From positions 1 to 64,000 of the IMG/VR virus record IMGVR_UViG_3300009093_000008: DNA of 64,000 bases; one strand, written 5' to 3'. The notes under the pieces were generated by a model that saw only the letters and a list, made by a program, of their open reading frames with translations, was not told where the DNA came from and made no database searches. The position numbers and the translations under genes were made by a program. Shown piece by piece: positions 1 to 7,621 of this stretch (the first letter of the stretch is position 1; each line of letters starts with the position of its first letter). Source of the stretch: a virus.

Positions 1-845
1 AGCACCGTATTGCCGCCAGGGTTCACGTCGTTGTTATACATCATGATCCACTTGCCGATGCTCGGCAGGTACTTAGCCGACATCTCACCAGCCGGACCAG
101 CGGCGATCGGATGGGCGAACGCCTGAGTGCTCGACCAGCCGGTACCCGTCCAGTACCGGTACGCGGATTTGGTGAGGATGCTCGCGTTCGGCACACGCAT
201 CAGGTAGACATCGCTCCACCGGCCGGATGCGGTGCTGAACACGTAGACATAGCCGTCAGGGCCCTGGGCCATGGCCTGCTGCTGGAACTTGTCCGTGAGG
301 CCCGCGTTCTGCGGCCAGATGGCCGAGAACACCCGATGCCAGGTCAGGCCGCCGTCGTCGCTCTCCGCGATCCCGTTGGCCGTGGTCTGGGTCTGGTCTG
401 TGTGGCCCTTCGCGAACACCACGTACTTGACGTAGTCCTTGCCGTTCACGTGGATGCCGCCAGTCGGGACCACGCCATCTTCGGAGCCGGTGAACAGCGG
501 CAGGATGGGCCGCTTGATACCCGGCGACGCGTACGTGATGCCCTTGCTGATGTCCGCCGTCCGATCGAAGCCGATCGCGTTGGGCTGATATCCGTTGAGG
601 ATGGGCCCGGAGAACTGGGGCTTCACCGACGTGCCGTTGTCCCCGAACACGTGCATGACGGAGACCCCGTCGAACCACGCCACGCCGAGGTCTGCGCCGT
701 TCATCGGGGAACTTAGGGAACCGGTGATCTGCTGCACCTGCGTGGCCTGACTGACCGGGCTTGAGGTGGCGTGCGCCGAGGCTGCGCCTCCGATCCCCAG
801 GGCGACCATGGCTGCGACCCCAGCCGCCGCAATCTTCTTCTTCAT
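1..845 (-). CDS. Secreted DUF4185-like (sialidase-fold) protein, 3' end outside window
   Basis: Reading from an ATG at 845 gives at least 281 codons that run off the left edge. AGGGAGA lies about 8 nt upstream as ribosome binding site. The first 25-28 residues are a classical Sec signal: MKKK, a hydrophobic Ala/Gly/Val stretch, then ASAHA. The rest reads like the DUF4185/sialidase-like beta-propeller family: DLGVAWFDG near residue 52, VPTGGIHVNGKDYV, and an Asp-box-like SDDGGLTW. It is probably exported by the infected cell or carried on the virion to act on a surface glycan; that role is inference. It follows a terminator, so it is separated from the tRNA upstream. The longer open frame at 256-873 in another phase is a shadow, rich in Arg/Gly with no domain sense. 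Confidence 0.75.
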   Translation of the reverse strand, partial: MKKKIAAAGVAAMVALGIGGAASAHATSSPVSQATQVQQITGSLSSPMNGADLGVAWFDGVSVMHVFGDNGTSVKPQFSGPILNGYQPNAIGFDRTADISKGITYASPGIKRPILPLFTGSEDGVVPTGGIHVNGKDYVKYVVFAKGHTDQTQTTANGIAESDDGGLTWHRVFSAIWPQNAGLTDKFQQQAMAQGPDGYVYVFSTASGRWSDVYLMRVPNASILTKSAYRYWTGTGWSSTQAFAHPIAAGPAGEMSAKYLPSIGKWIMMYNNDVNPGGNTV

Positions 846-897
846 CTTGGTATCTCCCTTTGATGTCGTGCACTTACTACCCTAGCAGAACGCGGTA

Positions 898-936
898 GGG
901 CGGCCCCGGCCCTGTAGGAAGGGGTCGGGACCGCCC
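898..936 (-). terminator. GC-rich hairpin between tRNA-Met and the DUF4185-like gene
   Basis: GGGCGGCCCCGGCCC at 898-912 pairs, with two interruptions, with the complementary arm at 921-936 around an 8-nt loop. It lies 53 nt upstream of the start of the leftward gene at 845 and downstream of the tRNA. It is well placed to end leftward transcripts or define the tRNA 3' side. There is no clear U-tract, so Rho-independent termination is only probable. Confidence 0.5.
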
Positions 937-1056
937 AGTTCGAGGAGTTAACGTCGTCCACGAAATATGACGGCCGCCTGTTTAACGCCTGGGCGGCGAG
1001 GACGGGGGATGCTCAGCTTTTGTTTGAGGTCATCAGAGCCACCAATTTGGACCTCG

Positions 1057-1129
1057 TGGCCGGGGGGAGATTCGAACTCCCAAATGCGAGCGTTATGAGC
1101 GCTCCGGCTTACCGTTGGCCTACCCGGCT
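1057..1129 (-). tRNA. tRNA-Met (anticodon CAT)
   Basis: On the minus strand the cloverleaf is complete. The acceptor is AGCCGGG/CCCGGCC, with the first pair A-C mismatched. T8-A9 is followed by a three-pair D stem GGC/GCC with GG in the loop. The anticodon stem is GAGCG/CGCTC with loop CTCATAA, anticodon CAT. The T arm is GGGAG-TTCGAAT-CTCCC and the discriminator is A, with no encoded CCA. A CAT anticodon could be elongator Met or a lysidine-modified Ile2; Met is the default. The reverse translation GGRFELP of the T arm creates a false plus-strand ORF here. It is the only canonical tRNA found in the window. Confidence 0.93.
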
Positions 1130-1344
1130 TTGCGCCCCCTTCCCAGCTACTTCGTCCGGGGGCGAGACGAGCTACAGCGCTGGGATACCGCTCGCCTTAT
1201 CTGCGTTTCAGGTCGAGAGAGGGTGTCGTGTCGTGCCGCGCATACCCTGAGCTTGTTTCCCACCCGGCGGCAGCTTCCGGCGTAGTTAGGTGCCCACCGG
1301 ATGGGAAGTCTCTGTGTTGTTGTCAACGAGCAAAGCCTACAGGA

Positions 1345-1608
1345 CTACACCCACCCGCCGCAACACCAGCACAGCGAAGGGTCCTCGGCCACGGCGTGAG
1401 CCACGCCCCACGTCACGTCGCAGTCGAGGCAGCGTTTGATGATCGGGCCCGGCGTGTACGCCTGGTATCCCTCTTTCAACCACTGACCGGCGTCGGCGGG
1501 CGGCTTGTACCAGGGCAGTCGGATGTTCTCCTGATACGTTCCGCCGCTGTGGTCGGAGTGGTAAGGGCGGTCAATCATGGTGATCGGGAAGGGGGGTAGT
1601 ACGGACAC
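1345..1608 (-). CDS. Small Cys-rich protein, last gene of the left operon
   Basis: 87 aa from a GTG at 1608 that follows the upstream stop (1611-1613) by 2 nt; GAGG-type SD sequences lie in the end of the preceding gene. An internal ATG at 1578 has no SD. The C-terminus carries CLDCDV and CWCCGGW, consistent with a one-zinc ribbon. No family recognised. It ends the leftward run of overlapping genes, with about 215 nt of non-coding sequence before the tRNA. Confidence 0.7.
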   Translation of the reverse strand: MSVLPPFPITMIDRPYHSDHSGGTYQENIRLPWYKPPADAGQWLKEGYQAYTPGPIIKRCLDCDVTWGVAHAVAEDPSLCWCCGGWV

Positions 1609-1610
1609 GG

Positions 1611-1943
1611 TCAGGCCTCGGCCTCGGTGACAACGACACGGCGGGTCGGGACGGTGGGACCGAAGAAGATGTCACGGTCTTGCTGGGTGTGGCACCACCG
1701 GGGGCGTTGCTTGTGCTGCGGCTCCCGTACGGCCTGGTAGAACCCGGGCACGAACTGCTTCCGGGTGAACTTCATCTCCAGATCCCAGTCGTTCGGGTCG
1801 AAGTACCTGCCGCCGTCCGGGTGGGATATGCCCATGTACCAGCGGTAGTCGTTCGCCTCTTGAGGCTTATCGAGTTCCGGCACCACCATGCCGCTGACGC
1901 GGGCGTACTTCACCTTGTAGGTGTACTCGTCCTTGTCAGTCAT
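1611..1943 (-). CDS. Hypothetical protein, paralogous in style to 1936-2466 and 3992-4354
   Basis: 110 aa. The ATG at 1943 is chosen because GGAGGTGG precedes it and it overlaps the upstream stop within ATGACTGA; earlier in-frame starts give an Arg/Ser-rich shadow. The segment KQFVPGFYQAVREP resembles KFVPGYYRVRGG in the next gene upstream and FEPGYYRLNYA in 3992-4354. The three products appear to share a small beta-rich module whose function is unknown. The C-terminus TRRVVVTEAEA also matches KRVVVTEVDDD of the neighbour, so recent duplication is likely. Confidence 0.75.
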   Translation of the reverse strand: MTDKDEYTYKVKYARVSGMVVPELDKPQEANDYRWYMGISHPDGGRYFDPNDWDLEMKFTRKQFVPGFYQAVREPQHKQRPRWCHTQQDRDIFFGPTVPTRRVVVTEAEA

Positions 1944-2466
1944 CGTCCACCTCCGTGACGACGACGCGCTTCGCCTCGCGGCGCGTGAGCGCAGACCAGC
2001 CGCCCGGCCAATTGGCATGATTGGTCAGGTCCATGATCGCACCACCACGGACCCGGTAGTAGCCCGGGACGAACTTGCGTTCCCGGCGGGTCAGGGTGAC
2101 GTCGAGACGCCACTCCTTCGGGTCGTACTCGAACGCCGTAGGGCCATCGTAGTTGTTGTTGTTCTTGCCCCAGTTGTGGACCTTGCGCCAGCTCCCGTCG
2201 CCCACCACACAGGTAACGTCCTTGAAGGTCTTAGTCTCTTCCACGGTAGGCCTCTCGCCGTACTTGTAGGTGTGGGTGATGGTGCCGCACTTGCACATAG
2301 CGCATACGGTCTTGTGGGCTTCTGCTCTGCACAGGCCGCACACCGAGCAGATAGCGCCGAGGTCGCCGCCTTTGAAGACGGGCGTACCTTCGTAGCGCCC
2401 GACTGCTGCGGGGGTGTAGAAGCCGTACGGATCGTTCGGCCAGAACAGGCCGTTAGGAGGAGGCAC
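1936..2466 (-). CDS. Hypothetical Zn-ribbon protein with FVPGYY module
   Basis: 176 aa from GTG 2466, preceded by GGAAGG at the right spacing and overlapping the upstream gene by 14 nt. Residues ~40-60 hold CSVCGLCR...CAMCKCG, a probable zinc site. The C-terminal half carries the KFVPGYYRVRGG motif shared with its neighbour and ends KRVVVTEVDDD. Role unknown. Overlapping starts and stops on both sides imply translational coupling. Confidence 0.75.
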   Translation of the reverse strand: MPPPNGLFWPNDPYGFYTPAAVGRYEGTPVFKGGDLGAICSVCGLCRAEAHKTVCAMCKCGTITHTYKYGERPTVEETKTFKDVTCVVGDGSWRKVHNWGKNNNNYDGPTAFEYDPKEWRLDVTLTRRERKFVPGYYRVRGGAIMDLTNHANWPGGWSALTRREAKRVVVTEVDDD

Positions 2467-2713
2467 GATGTTCCTTCCAGGTGAAGTAGGCGGCGGTTCC
2501 GATGATGGCAGGAGCATAGCCCCACCACCCGAGCAGCGTCAACGAGGTGAAGAACACGGCCGAGATCACGCATACAGTGGTGAAGTTGCGGATGATCTTC
2601 AGATACAGGGCGCGACGTTTCCACTTCCGCCGGTCCGCCGCTATGGCCGCGCGTAAACCCGGATCGTCAGGCCACCCGCGTTCACGCTTCACGTCGGACC
2701 ACTTGTAGGTCAC
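2453..2713 (-). CDS. Small membrane protein, two predicted helices
   Basis: 86 aa if started at GTG 2713, whose GTGA overlaps the stop of the 23-codon ORF upstream; GTG 2737 is an alternative adding eight residues. After a charged N-terminus (KRERGWPDDP) come two hydrophobic spans, FTTVCVISAVFFTSLTLLG and YAPAIIGTAAYFTW. The polar tail is KEHRASS. An inner-membrane location is likely; no family recognised. Confidence 0.65.
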   Translation of the reverse strand: MTYKWSDVKRERGWPDDPGLRAAIAADRRKWKRRALYLKIIRNFTTVCVISAVFFTSLTLLGWWGYAPAIIGTAAYFTWKEHRASS

Positions 2714-2781
2714 TTCCTGTGCCGCGCTCTGTCCCACAGGATGAACGCGACGATCATAGCGGTGATGATGAGCAGGGTCAC
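2710..2781 (-). CDS. 23-aa one-helix membrane peptide
   Basis: GTG 2781 overlaps the stop of the AAA+ ATPase gene as GTGA. The product starts VTLLIITAMIVAFILW, a single hydrophobic helix, then a basic tail DRARHRK. It ends in a GTGA overlap with the next membrane gene. The back-to-back stop/start overlaps on both sides are the main evidence that it is translated. It has no recognised family and could be only a coupling leader. Confidence 0.5.
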   Translation of the reverse strand: MTLLIITAMIVAFILWDRARHRK

Positions 2782-3995
2782 AGGTAGTGTCCGATCGCAG
2801 TCTCTGCTTCTTCGACGGTGTGCCCGCGAAGTTCGGTCTCGGTCTTCAGAGCATACAGCTCCGCAAGCGAGTGCGGTGACGCGACGTCCTTCCCGAGCCA
2901 CTTCGACGCCTGCTCGGCCGGAAGCTTGTCCACCTCGATCTTAGCCAGACACCGCCCGGGCCGGGACACGGCCGGGTGGAGCTGCTGGATACGTTCGTTC
3001 GAGGTGATGAGGAACATCACACGCATGCCCTGCCCGAGGATCCCGTCCGCCATGTTCAACAGCCGCGCGAGAGACTGCCCCGTCACGCCGCCCTCGCGGG
3101 CGCACAGCAGCTCGCCGGAGTCTTCCATGACGAGCACACGCCACGGCACCCTGGCGCCGCCCGGCCCGTTATAGTGATCACCCATGGCCAACTCGAACAG
3201 GTAGTTCGGGTCGCCCCACAGGTTCTCCGGATCCACAATGCAGTGGAAGGTGGACCAGTCTTTCCACGCGTGCGCCAGGCTGCGGATCATCGTGGTCTTC
3301 CCAGTTCCGGCCGGGCCGTGCAGCAGGATGATGCGAGGGCCGTTCGGGTCCGGGTGCTCGATCTTGTGCAGCTCGGCGAACCGGGACTGTACTTCCGTGT
3401 CGTAGTTGTCGCTGATCTCTGACCAGTGCGGAACGACAATGTCACGATAGGACGGCTTCGGGCCCATGCTGGTTGCGCGCCAGAAGTAGAACGGCACCAG
3501 GTGTGACCGGTCTTCTTCCTTGCCCATGGGAAGCTCGCCGTCGAGCTTGAGGCGCAGTCCCTTCAGGATCTTGTCGGCGCGGGCCGAAGAGTCCGCCCAC
3601 ACGCTGATAGATCCGAGACACCGGTTGCCGTCAGAAAGTTCCACGCCGATGATCGCGCCCCAGTCATCGCCGAGGCGGCAGGATGAGAGAAGGCCGGGTA
3701 CGGGGGCTTCATCGCCGGGATAAGCCCACGTAGCTACCTCGGTTCCCATCAGATTCCTGTGTGGTTTCACGAGACGCGAGAACCCGTCCGGCTGCCAGCG
3801 GCGGAAGTGGCGGAACCGCTTGTATAGCTGCGCCATGAGGACCGTGGTCATGGACAGGTCGTCGCCGTTCAGCGCGATGTCCGGCGCTTCCAGGCCGATG
3901 CGACGCATAAGCTCGTCAAAAGCGTCGGGAAGGGGAATGACAATGGTCATGTTGTCGGGGATGTCAGTGGTCATGGTCATCGGCTGTCTGGTCAT
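2778..3995 (-). CDS. AAA+ ATPase (DUF5925-like N-terminal region)
   Basis: 405 aa from ATG 3995 (ATGA overlap with the previous stop; GAGGACAG SD). Walker A GPAGTGKT lies near residues 226-234 and Walker B VLVMEDSGE near 287. The sensor-like Asn is in FLITSNE, and SRPGR is the arginine-finger region typical of classical AAA proteins. The first ~200 residues resemble the N-terminal domain found with actinobacterial DUF5925 ATPases (moderate certainty). Such proteins remodel protein or nucleoprotein substrates by hexameric ATP hydrolysis. The partner here is unknown; neighbours are small Cys-rich proteins. An interaction with host proteolysis is possible but not shown. Confidence 0.85.
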   Translation of the reverse strand: MTRQPMTMTTDIPDNMTIVIPLPDAFDELMRRIGLEAPDIALNGDDLSMTTVLMAQLYKRFRHFRRWQPDGFSRLVKPHRNLMGTEVATWAYPGDEAPVPGLLSSCRLGDDWGAIIGVELSDGNRCLGSISVWADSSARADKILKGLRLKLDGELPMGKEEDRSHLVPFYFWRATSMGPKPSYRDIVVPHWSEISDNYDTEVQSRFAELHKIEHPDPNGPRIILLHGPAGTGKTTMIRSLAHAWKDWSTFHCIVDPENLWGDPNYLFELAMGDHYNGPGGARVPWRVLVMEDSGELLCAREGGVTGQSLARLLNMADGILGQGMRVMFLITSNERIQQLHPAVSRPGRCLAKIEVDKLPAEQASKWLGKDVASPHSLAELYALKTETELRGHTVEEAETAIGHYL

Positions 3996-4354
3996 CGGCT
4001 GTCCTCTTCCAGTTGATCCCAGTCGGTATCCGGATCCATCTTGTTCAGCAGGACGCGGGGGAGCACGATCACCCGTTCCCATTCCCGAGTGTCGTACCCC
4101 GGTTCGGCGGGCTCGTTGAACCAGTACGCGCTACACGCATTGTAAGGGCTGTTCGGGGTCGCGTAGTTGAGGCGGTAGTAGCCCGGCTCGAACGGCGGTT
4201 CCTCCACGATCTCCTCGATCTCGGCTTCGTCGGGTACGTAGATGTTCCGCCCCGTGCTGTCGATCGCGTACTTATGGCGGGGTGTGGCGACCGACTGCAC
4301 GAATCCCTCGTCGGTGGTTTCCATCTCGTAGGTGACCCGGAAACGCTTGCTCAT
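3992..4354 (-). CDS. Hypothetical protein with PGYYRL module
   Basis: 120 aa, ATG 4354 in an ATGA overlap with the upstream gene. It contains FEPGYYRLNYA, similar to the FVPG[YF]Y segments in the products of 1611-1943 and 1936-2466, set in an acidic context (EIEEIVEEPP). No domain recognised; the repeated module suggests a small family expanded in this operon. Confidence 0.75.
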   Translation of the reverse strand: MSKRFRVTYEMETTDEGFVQSVATPRHKYAIDSTGRNIYVPDEAEIEEIVEEPPFEPGYYRLNYATPNSPYNACSAYWFNEPAEPGYDTREWERVIVLPRVLLNKMDPDTDWDQLEEDSR

Positions 4355-4647
4355 CGCACCTTCTCCCATCTGACGAACTTCGACTCCTTGCCGCACGTAG
4401 TGCACTCCCACGTAAACATCTCGCACGACTCGTCGAACATGTCGCGGTGCTCTTGGCAGGCGTAGCCGGGACTGGAGCAGTAGTGGGACATGACGCACGT
4501 CCACAAGGCGACCTTCGTACAAGGGTCCTCACAGAGATCACACATCGTGTCCCGGTCGGGGACCTCGAACTTGTACATCTCATTGAGGATTGTGGTCTCG
4601 TACTCGCGGAGCGCGCGAGAGATGTGCTCGTAGGGGTCACCGATCAT
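4351..4647 (-). CDS. Cys-rich Zn-binding protein
   Basis: 98 aa from ATG 4647, 11-nt overlap with the upstream gene; upstream in-frame starts only extend into that gene. Ten cysteines in CDLCEDPC, CVMSHYC, YACQEH, CEMF and CTTCGKE suggest two zinc sites of RING or ZZ style. Function unknown. ATGA overlap follows at the 3' end. Confidence 0.75.
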   Translation of the reverse strand: MIGDPYEHISRALREYETTILNEMYKFEVPDRDTMCDLCEDPCTKVALWTCVMSHYCSSPGYACQEHRDMFDESCEMFTWECTTCGKESKFVRWEKVR

Positions 4648-4867
4648 GGCTGGCTCTGAAGGCCGCACGCTTGAGATGGTCGGCGTACTCCCGAAGGGCC
4701 CGAGCCGTAGCCAGGCTGTTCCCGATGGCCGAATTCTGGGGGTCGTCCGGGTGCCGCTTGGACGCACCCCGGAAGGTTTCCCCCTGGGGCGGGATCACCT
4801 CCGCCACGGTGACGTCACCGACGCGGTAGATCTCGACGTTCAGCCAACCTTTGATGTCTGGTTTCAT
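4637..4867 (-). CDS. Hypothetical protein, 76 aa
   Basis: ATG 4867 overlaps the preceding stop as ATGA and has AGGGAAG upstream. The first half predicts beta strands (WLNVEIYRVGDVTVAEVIPPQG). The second half is a helix (LATARALREYADHLKRAAF). No family recognised. The strand-then-helix layout looks like a small single domain. Confidence 0.72.
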   Translation of the reverse strand: MKPDIKGWLNVEIYRVGDVTVAEVIPPQGETFRGASKRHPDDPQNSAIGNSLATARALREYADHLKRAAFRASHDR

Positions 4868-5088
4868 AGTGCTTCCCTTTCCTGGTTCTCTTCTTCTGCC
4901 GCCCTGGCCTCATCCGACCCGGCGTCTAGGTTGTCGGCGTGACGTAGGAACTCGGCCACCATCTGCGCGACGTCTCTGTTGTGCCACTCGCCATAGTCTT
5001 GCAGCGGAGTGCCGACGCGGAACCGGGTCACCTTCCAGCGGGACAGCACGCCGTTGACGATGATGGGTCGCACCTCATAGCCACTCAT
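4864..5088 (-). CDS. Hypothetical protein, 74 aa
   Basis: ATG 5088 overlaps the upstream stop (ATGA). Basic beta-rich start (YEVRPIIVNGVLSRWKVTRF), then a helical acidic tail (VAEFLRHADNLDAGSDEARA). Similar in organisation to the 76-aa product downstream. The longer frame to 5286 lacks a sensible N-terminus and would run inside the upstream gene. Confidence 0.72.
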   Translation of the reverse strand: MSGYEVRPIIVNGVLSRWKVTRFRVGTPLQDYGEWHNRDVAQMVAEFLRHADNLDAGSDEARAAEEENQEREAL

Positions 5089-5372
5089 CTTCCAGCCGTT
5101 CCGTGGCGATGCTTCGCGACAAGCCTGATCAGGCTCTCCTCGTCCGTGGAGTTGAGCCACGCCAGGCACTCCGCACAGTTGTAATGCTGGGAGTGCTGGC
5201 GCCTCAGGTCCGCCAGCTCCTCGGCGGTGTCGCCGTGCAGCCCGGTAAGACACGTGTTGCACGAACCGTGGAACCGCTTGTCCCACCCCTCCGTGACGCG
5301 CGGCCCCGTCCCGTACACATGGCTGAAGTCGAGATCATCATCAGCGCCCGATCGGTTGTTCGGCAGGGGCAC
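5085..5372 (-). CDS. Zn-ribbon protein with paired CxxC
   Basis: 95 aa from GTG 5372 with AAGGAG 6 nt upstream. CNTC near residue 38 and CAEC near 67 are separated by a charged helix containing H residues, the spacing of a treble-clef or zinc ribbon. Function unknown; ATGA coupling to the next gene. Confidence 0.72.
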   Translation of the reverse strand: MPLPNNRSGADDDLDFSHVYGTGPRVTEGWDKRFHGSCNTCLTGLHGDTAEELADLRRQHSQHYNCAECLAWLNSTDEESLIRLVAKHRHGTAGR

Positions 5373-5751
5373 GACGACTCCTTACCTTGCTCTGAAGCCA
5401 CAGCGCCTCCACCAACAGCGTCTCGTAACACTCCAGCGTGTCCGCGTCGCCCTCCTCGTCGGCGAGCGCACGGGCGTACAGAGCCGCGTCCAGCGTCTCC
5501 TCAAGCGCGTCGCGGAGAAGGTCACGGCCGTTGTGCGACTGAAGGCCCGGAACGCCGTAGCGTTGCTCTCCGAGCTTCTGCCGCTCATCCAGCAGTTTCA
5601 GCAGGTCGTCGAAGTCCTGCGTCACGTGGACGTCGTCGATCTCCGAGCGACACCCCGCCAATTCCTCACGGATGAGATCTTGCACGTACGGCCGGTCGTT
5701 CTGTACGGGCAGTTGCTGGTCTTCCGGTCGTCCTACTCCGATTGGACTCAC
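5341..5751 (-). CDS. Helical hypothetical protein, 136 aa
   Basis: Start GTG 5751 overlaps the upstream stop (GTGA), with GAGAGGGAG as SD. Mostly alpha-helical and acidic (DFDDLLKLLDERQKLG; DALEETLDAALYARALADEE). It ends in a basic tail PAEQPIGR that overlaps the next gene's start. No family recognised. Confidence 0.7.
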   Translation of the reverse strand: MSPIGVGRPEDQQLPVQNDRPYVQDLIREELAGCRSEIDDVHVTQDFDDLLKLLDERQKLGEQRYGVPGLQSHNGRDLLRDALEETLDAALYARALADEEGDADTLECYETLLVEALWLQSKVRSRRAPAEQPIGR

Positions 5752-5936
5752 TCCCTCTCGTCGTCCACGATTTCGTGGGTGCAGATCAGTTTGCCGTTCT
5801 CGTTCTTGTAGCGATGGGTCATGCCGACTGTCCAGCCCTCGGGAAAGGTCTGCCGGTTCCACGCGTTCAGCTCGTCCCAGTCCTTGAACGTCTTCGACCA
5901 CGGCGTGATCGTGGAGCGCGTGATCAAGGTGAGCAT
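5748..5936 (-). CDS. Hypothetical protein, 62 aa
   Basis: ATG 5936 with GAGGAATTAGG upstream and a 13-nt overlap with the previous gene. MLTLITRSTITPW followed by WDELNAWNRQTFPEGW and the C-terminus GKLICTHEIVDDERE suggests a small alpha/beta fold. No function assigned. Confidence 0.7.
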   Translation of the reverse strand: MLTLITRSTITPWSKTFKDWDELNAWNRQTFPEGWTVGMTHRYKNENGKLICTHEIVDDERE

Positions 5937-6310
5937 CCTAATTCCTCTTCCACCTCGCTGAGGACCGGGCACGGCCACGGCGTATGCGATCCACAGCCAG
6001 CACACGTCGTCACGCCGTACTCTACACGCATCGGCCAGTGGACATAGAAGACGTCCAAACGCTCTTGGAAGTCCCCGGATCCCATCTCTCCACCCCGGAA
6101 GGAACGCCGCAGCGCCGCCCTGCCTCTCGCCCAGCGCCCCTGTGCCTCGGCCAGAGCTTCGAACTCGCTGCTGCTCGCCTCAGGGGCCCTGAGGCCAAAC
6201 ATCACCGCATCCAGCCATATCCCGCGACCGGCGGCACGGAACACCTCCCGCGTGCCCTCGTCCCCGAAGTCGTGAGGCTTGAAGTCGGCGAAGCGTTGCC
6301 TACCGCTCAT
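5924..6310 (-). CDS. Hypothetical protein, 128 aa, C-terminal CxxC
   Basis: ATG 6310 lies inside the end of the HNH/HTH gene (11-nt overlap). The body is Arg/Ala-rich helix (EALAEAQGRWARGRAALRRS). The C-terminal TTCAGCGSHTPWPCP could bind one zinc. Family unknown. Confidence 0.7.
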   Translation of the reverse strand: MSGRQRFADFKPHDFGDEGTREVFRAAGRGIWLDAVMFGLRAPEASSSEFEALAEAQGRWARGRAALRRSFRGGEMGSGDFQERLDVFYVHWPMRVEYGVTTCAGCGSHTPWPCPVLSEVEEELGCSP

Positions 6311-7076
6311 TCGGATACATCTCCCGGAGGTCTTCCGTCACCGCCTTGTGCGTCTGACCGCGCACAATAGCCAATACCGTAGGGTACGCCACGCCCATCT
6401 TCCTGGCCAGAGCCGTGGCCGAGATGCTGGGGTTCTCGTACGCGACCATGTAGATCTCTCGCACCCGGGAGGCTTCGATCTGGACGTTGCCGCGAATCGG
6501 CACGAACTCCTCAAGGATGTCCGCTATCCACTCCCGATGCCACCCGCCGCAGCAGATGTTCCGCACCGCCGACAGGGAGTAGCCCGTCAGCTCGGCGACC
6601 GTCCGCGCGTCCTTACCGTCCCGGCGGACCATGAGTGCGACCTCGCGGAACTCCTCGCGCGTAAGGCGCGGCTCCCGCAGCTTCATCGGAGCCTTAGCGA
6701 TGTGCTGAAGATTCACACAGCGGTGATGGCCGCACGTGGGATTCAGCCGGGTAGGCTTCTTCAGGGTGGGGAAATACAGATCGAGCAACAGCCGGGCAAG
6801 CGCACGCTGCGCCACCGGGGCACGGGAGCCGACAGGGCCTTTGACGCCCCTCGGGTAAGCGATGATCGGCCAAGAGATCTCGCTACGGGTGGAGAAGCTT
6901 GGGTCGCCATAGAACAGGCAGCCCTCCGGACTTACGGTGATCTCCTTCAGGACCGCCACCAGACGCTTGCGGCGCCGCTCGATCAGCCCGACCGTCTCGC
7001 CCTTGATGACAGGCCTTGTGGTCTTCAGCCACTCAAGGAGTTCAAGCCCCCTCAGTTGCGCCGGAGTCTGAGCCAT
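6300..7076 (-). CDS. HNH-type endonuclease with two HTH modules
   Basis: 258 aa from ATG 7076. The middle holds NPTCGHHRCVNLQHI, the Cys/His core of the phage HNH family related to homing enzymes. Two helix-turn-helix segments follow: REVALMVRRDGKDARTVAEL...SLSAVRNI and ISATALARKMGVAYPTVLAI. The N-terminal third (TVSPEGCLFYGD) fits the beta part of such nucleases. Together this suggests a sequence-specific nicking or homing endonuclease; a regulator that keeps only the fold is an alternative. It sits inside the operon with overlaps on both sides. Confidence 0.78.
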   Translation of the reverse strand: MAQTPAQLRGLELLEWLKTTRPVIKGETVGLIERRRKRLVAVLKEITVSPEGCLFYGDPSFSTRSEISWPIIAYPRGVKGPVGSRAPVAQRALARLLLDLYFPTLKKPTRLNPTCGHHRCVNLQHIAKAPMKLREPRLTREEFREVALMVRRDGKDARTVAELTGYSLSAVRNICCGGWHREWIADILEEFVPIRGNVQIEASRVREIYMVAYENPSISATALARKMGVAYPTVLAIVRGQTHKAVTEDLREMYPNER

Positions 7077-7353
7077 GGGTGAGCCTTTCGATTACGTCAT
7101 CGAGGGTGGCGTCAAAGTCATCCGACTGGATGAGTCCGACGAGATCGATGCTGCGTCGCGCGGAACCGAGTTCGTATCCACAGTCCCTAACCAGCGACAA
7201 GCAGTCTAGTGGCTTGGAGTCGGGTTGTCCAAGGATGCCCAGGCGACGACATAGCGGGACAGCGAACACCGCAGAAGTCAGAGGGTGCACCATGCGGGCC
7301 CAGCCCACACCAGGGGCACAAGGACGACCGCAATGGGTGCACATGATTGACAT
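7042..7353 (-). CDS. Small protein with N-terminal CxxC, first gene after promoter
   Basis: 103 aa from ATG 7353 (ATG 7344 possible). TATAAT ends only 6 nt before the ATG, so the mRNA may be leaderless. CTHCGRPC near the N-terminus suggests a zinc or metal site. The rest is helical and acidic towards the C-terminus. The 3' end overlaps the HNH gene by 35 nt. Function unknown. Confidence 0.68.
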   Translation of the reverse strand: MSIMCTHCGRPCAPGVGWARMVHPLTSAVFAVPLCRRLGILGQPDSKPLDCLSLVRDCGYELGSARRSIDLVGLIQSDDFDATLDDVIERLTHGSDSGATEGA

Positions 7354-7365
7354 GCGGCAATTATA
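7354..7365 (-). promoter_or_regulatory. -10 element TATAAT, likely leaderless start for the left operon
   Basis: A perfect TATAAT reads leftward at 7365-7360, six bases before ATG 7353. No convincing -35 hexamer is present 16-18 nt upstream. The same layout (TATAnT, 6-7 nt, ATG) occurs twice at 11140-11155. It follows a 48-nt gap in an otherwise overlapping gene chain, which supports a transcription start here. Confidence 0.55.
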
Positions 7366-7401
7366 TCTTGCCGCCGGAAGCGAAGTGCACGACAACCCAG
7401 G

Positions 7402-7617
7402 TCAGAAACCCTGCCGTGAACACCTTGCTTGCCGTGGGATGCGGTGTGGTTGACGGGTGGAATCCCACACATGCGAACTGAGCGTCGAACCTTCCTCGGC
7501 GAGGTACAAGGTCACGGTTTCGAGGATGACACCGGCAACCGCCCAGGCCGCCCATGCCGCCGTGGCATGATGACGCTTCACAACCTTACGGCGTACCTCT
7601 TCCACTGATCCCGTCAT
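7402..7617 (-). CDS. Small one-helix membrane protein
   Basis: 71 aa from ATG 7617 with GAGGAG 9 nt upstream and 4 nt after the previous stop. A basic N-terminus (EEVRRKVVKRHH) precedes one hydrophobic span (AAWAVAGVILETVTLYLA). A basic cytosol-like tail follows. The longer upstream frame overlaps the zinc-knuckle gene and is a shadow. Confidence 0.65.
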   Translation of the reverse strand: MTGSVEEVRRKVVKRHHATAAWAAWAVAGVILETVTLYLAEEGSTLSSHVWDSTRQPHRIPRQARCSRQGF

Positions 7618-7621
7618 CGTT

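Noticed and set aside
256-873. 205-aa minus-strand ORF rich in Arg and Gly
   Set aside because: The frame starting at 845 gives a signal peptide and a DUF4185-like protein; this other frame is a GC-driven shadow.
1020-1250. Plus-strand ORF with GGRFELP
   Set aside because: It is the reverse reading of the tRNA-Met T arm; the tRNA cloverleaf at 1057-1129 explains the sequence.
1315-1345. TTGACA reading leftward at 1326-1321 upstream of the tRNA
   Set aside because: No -10 hexamer at 16-18 nt; the nearest candidate is over 30 nt away. Not reported as a promoter.
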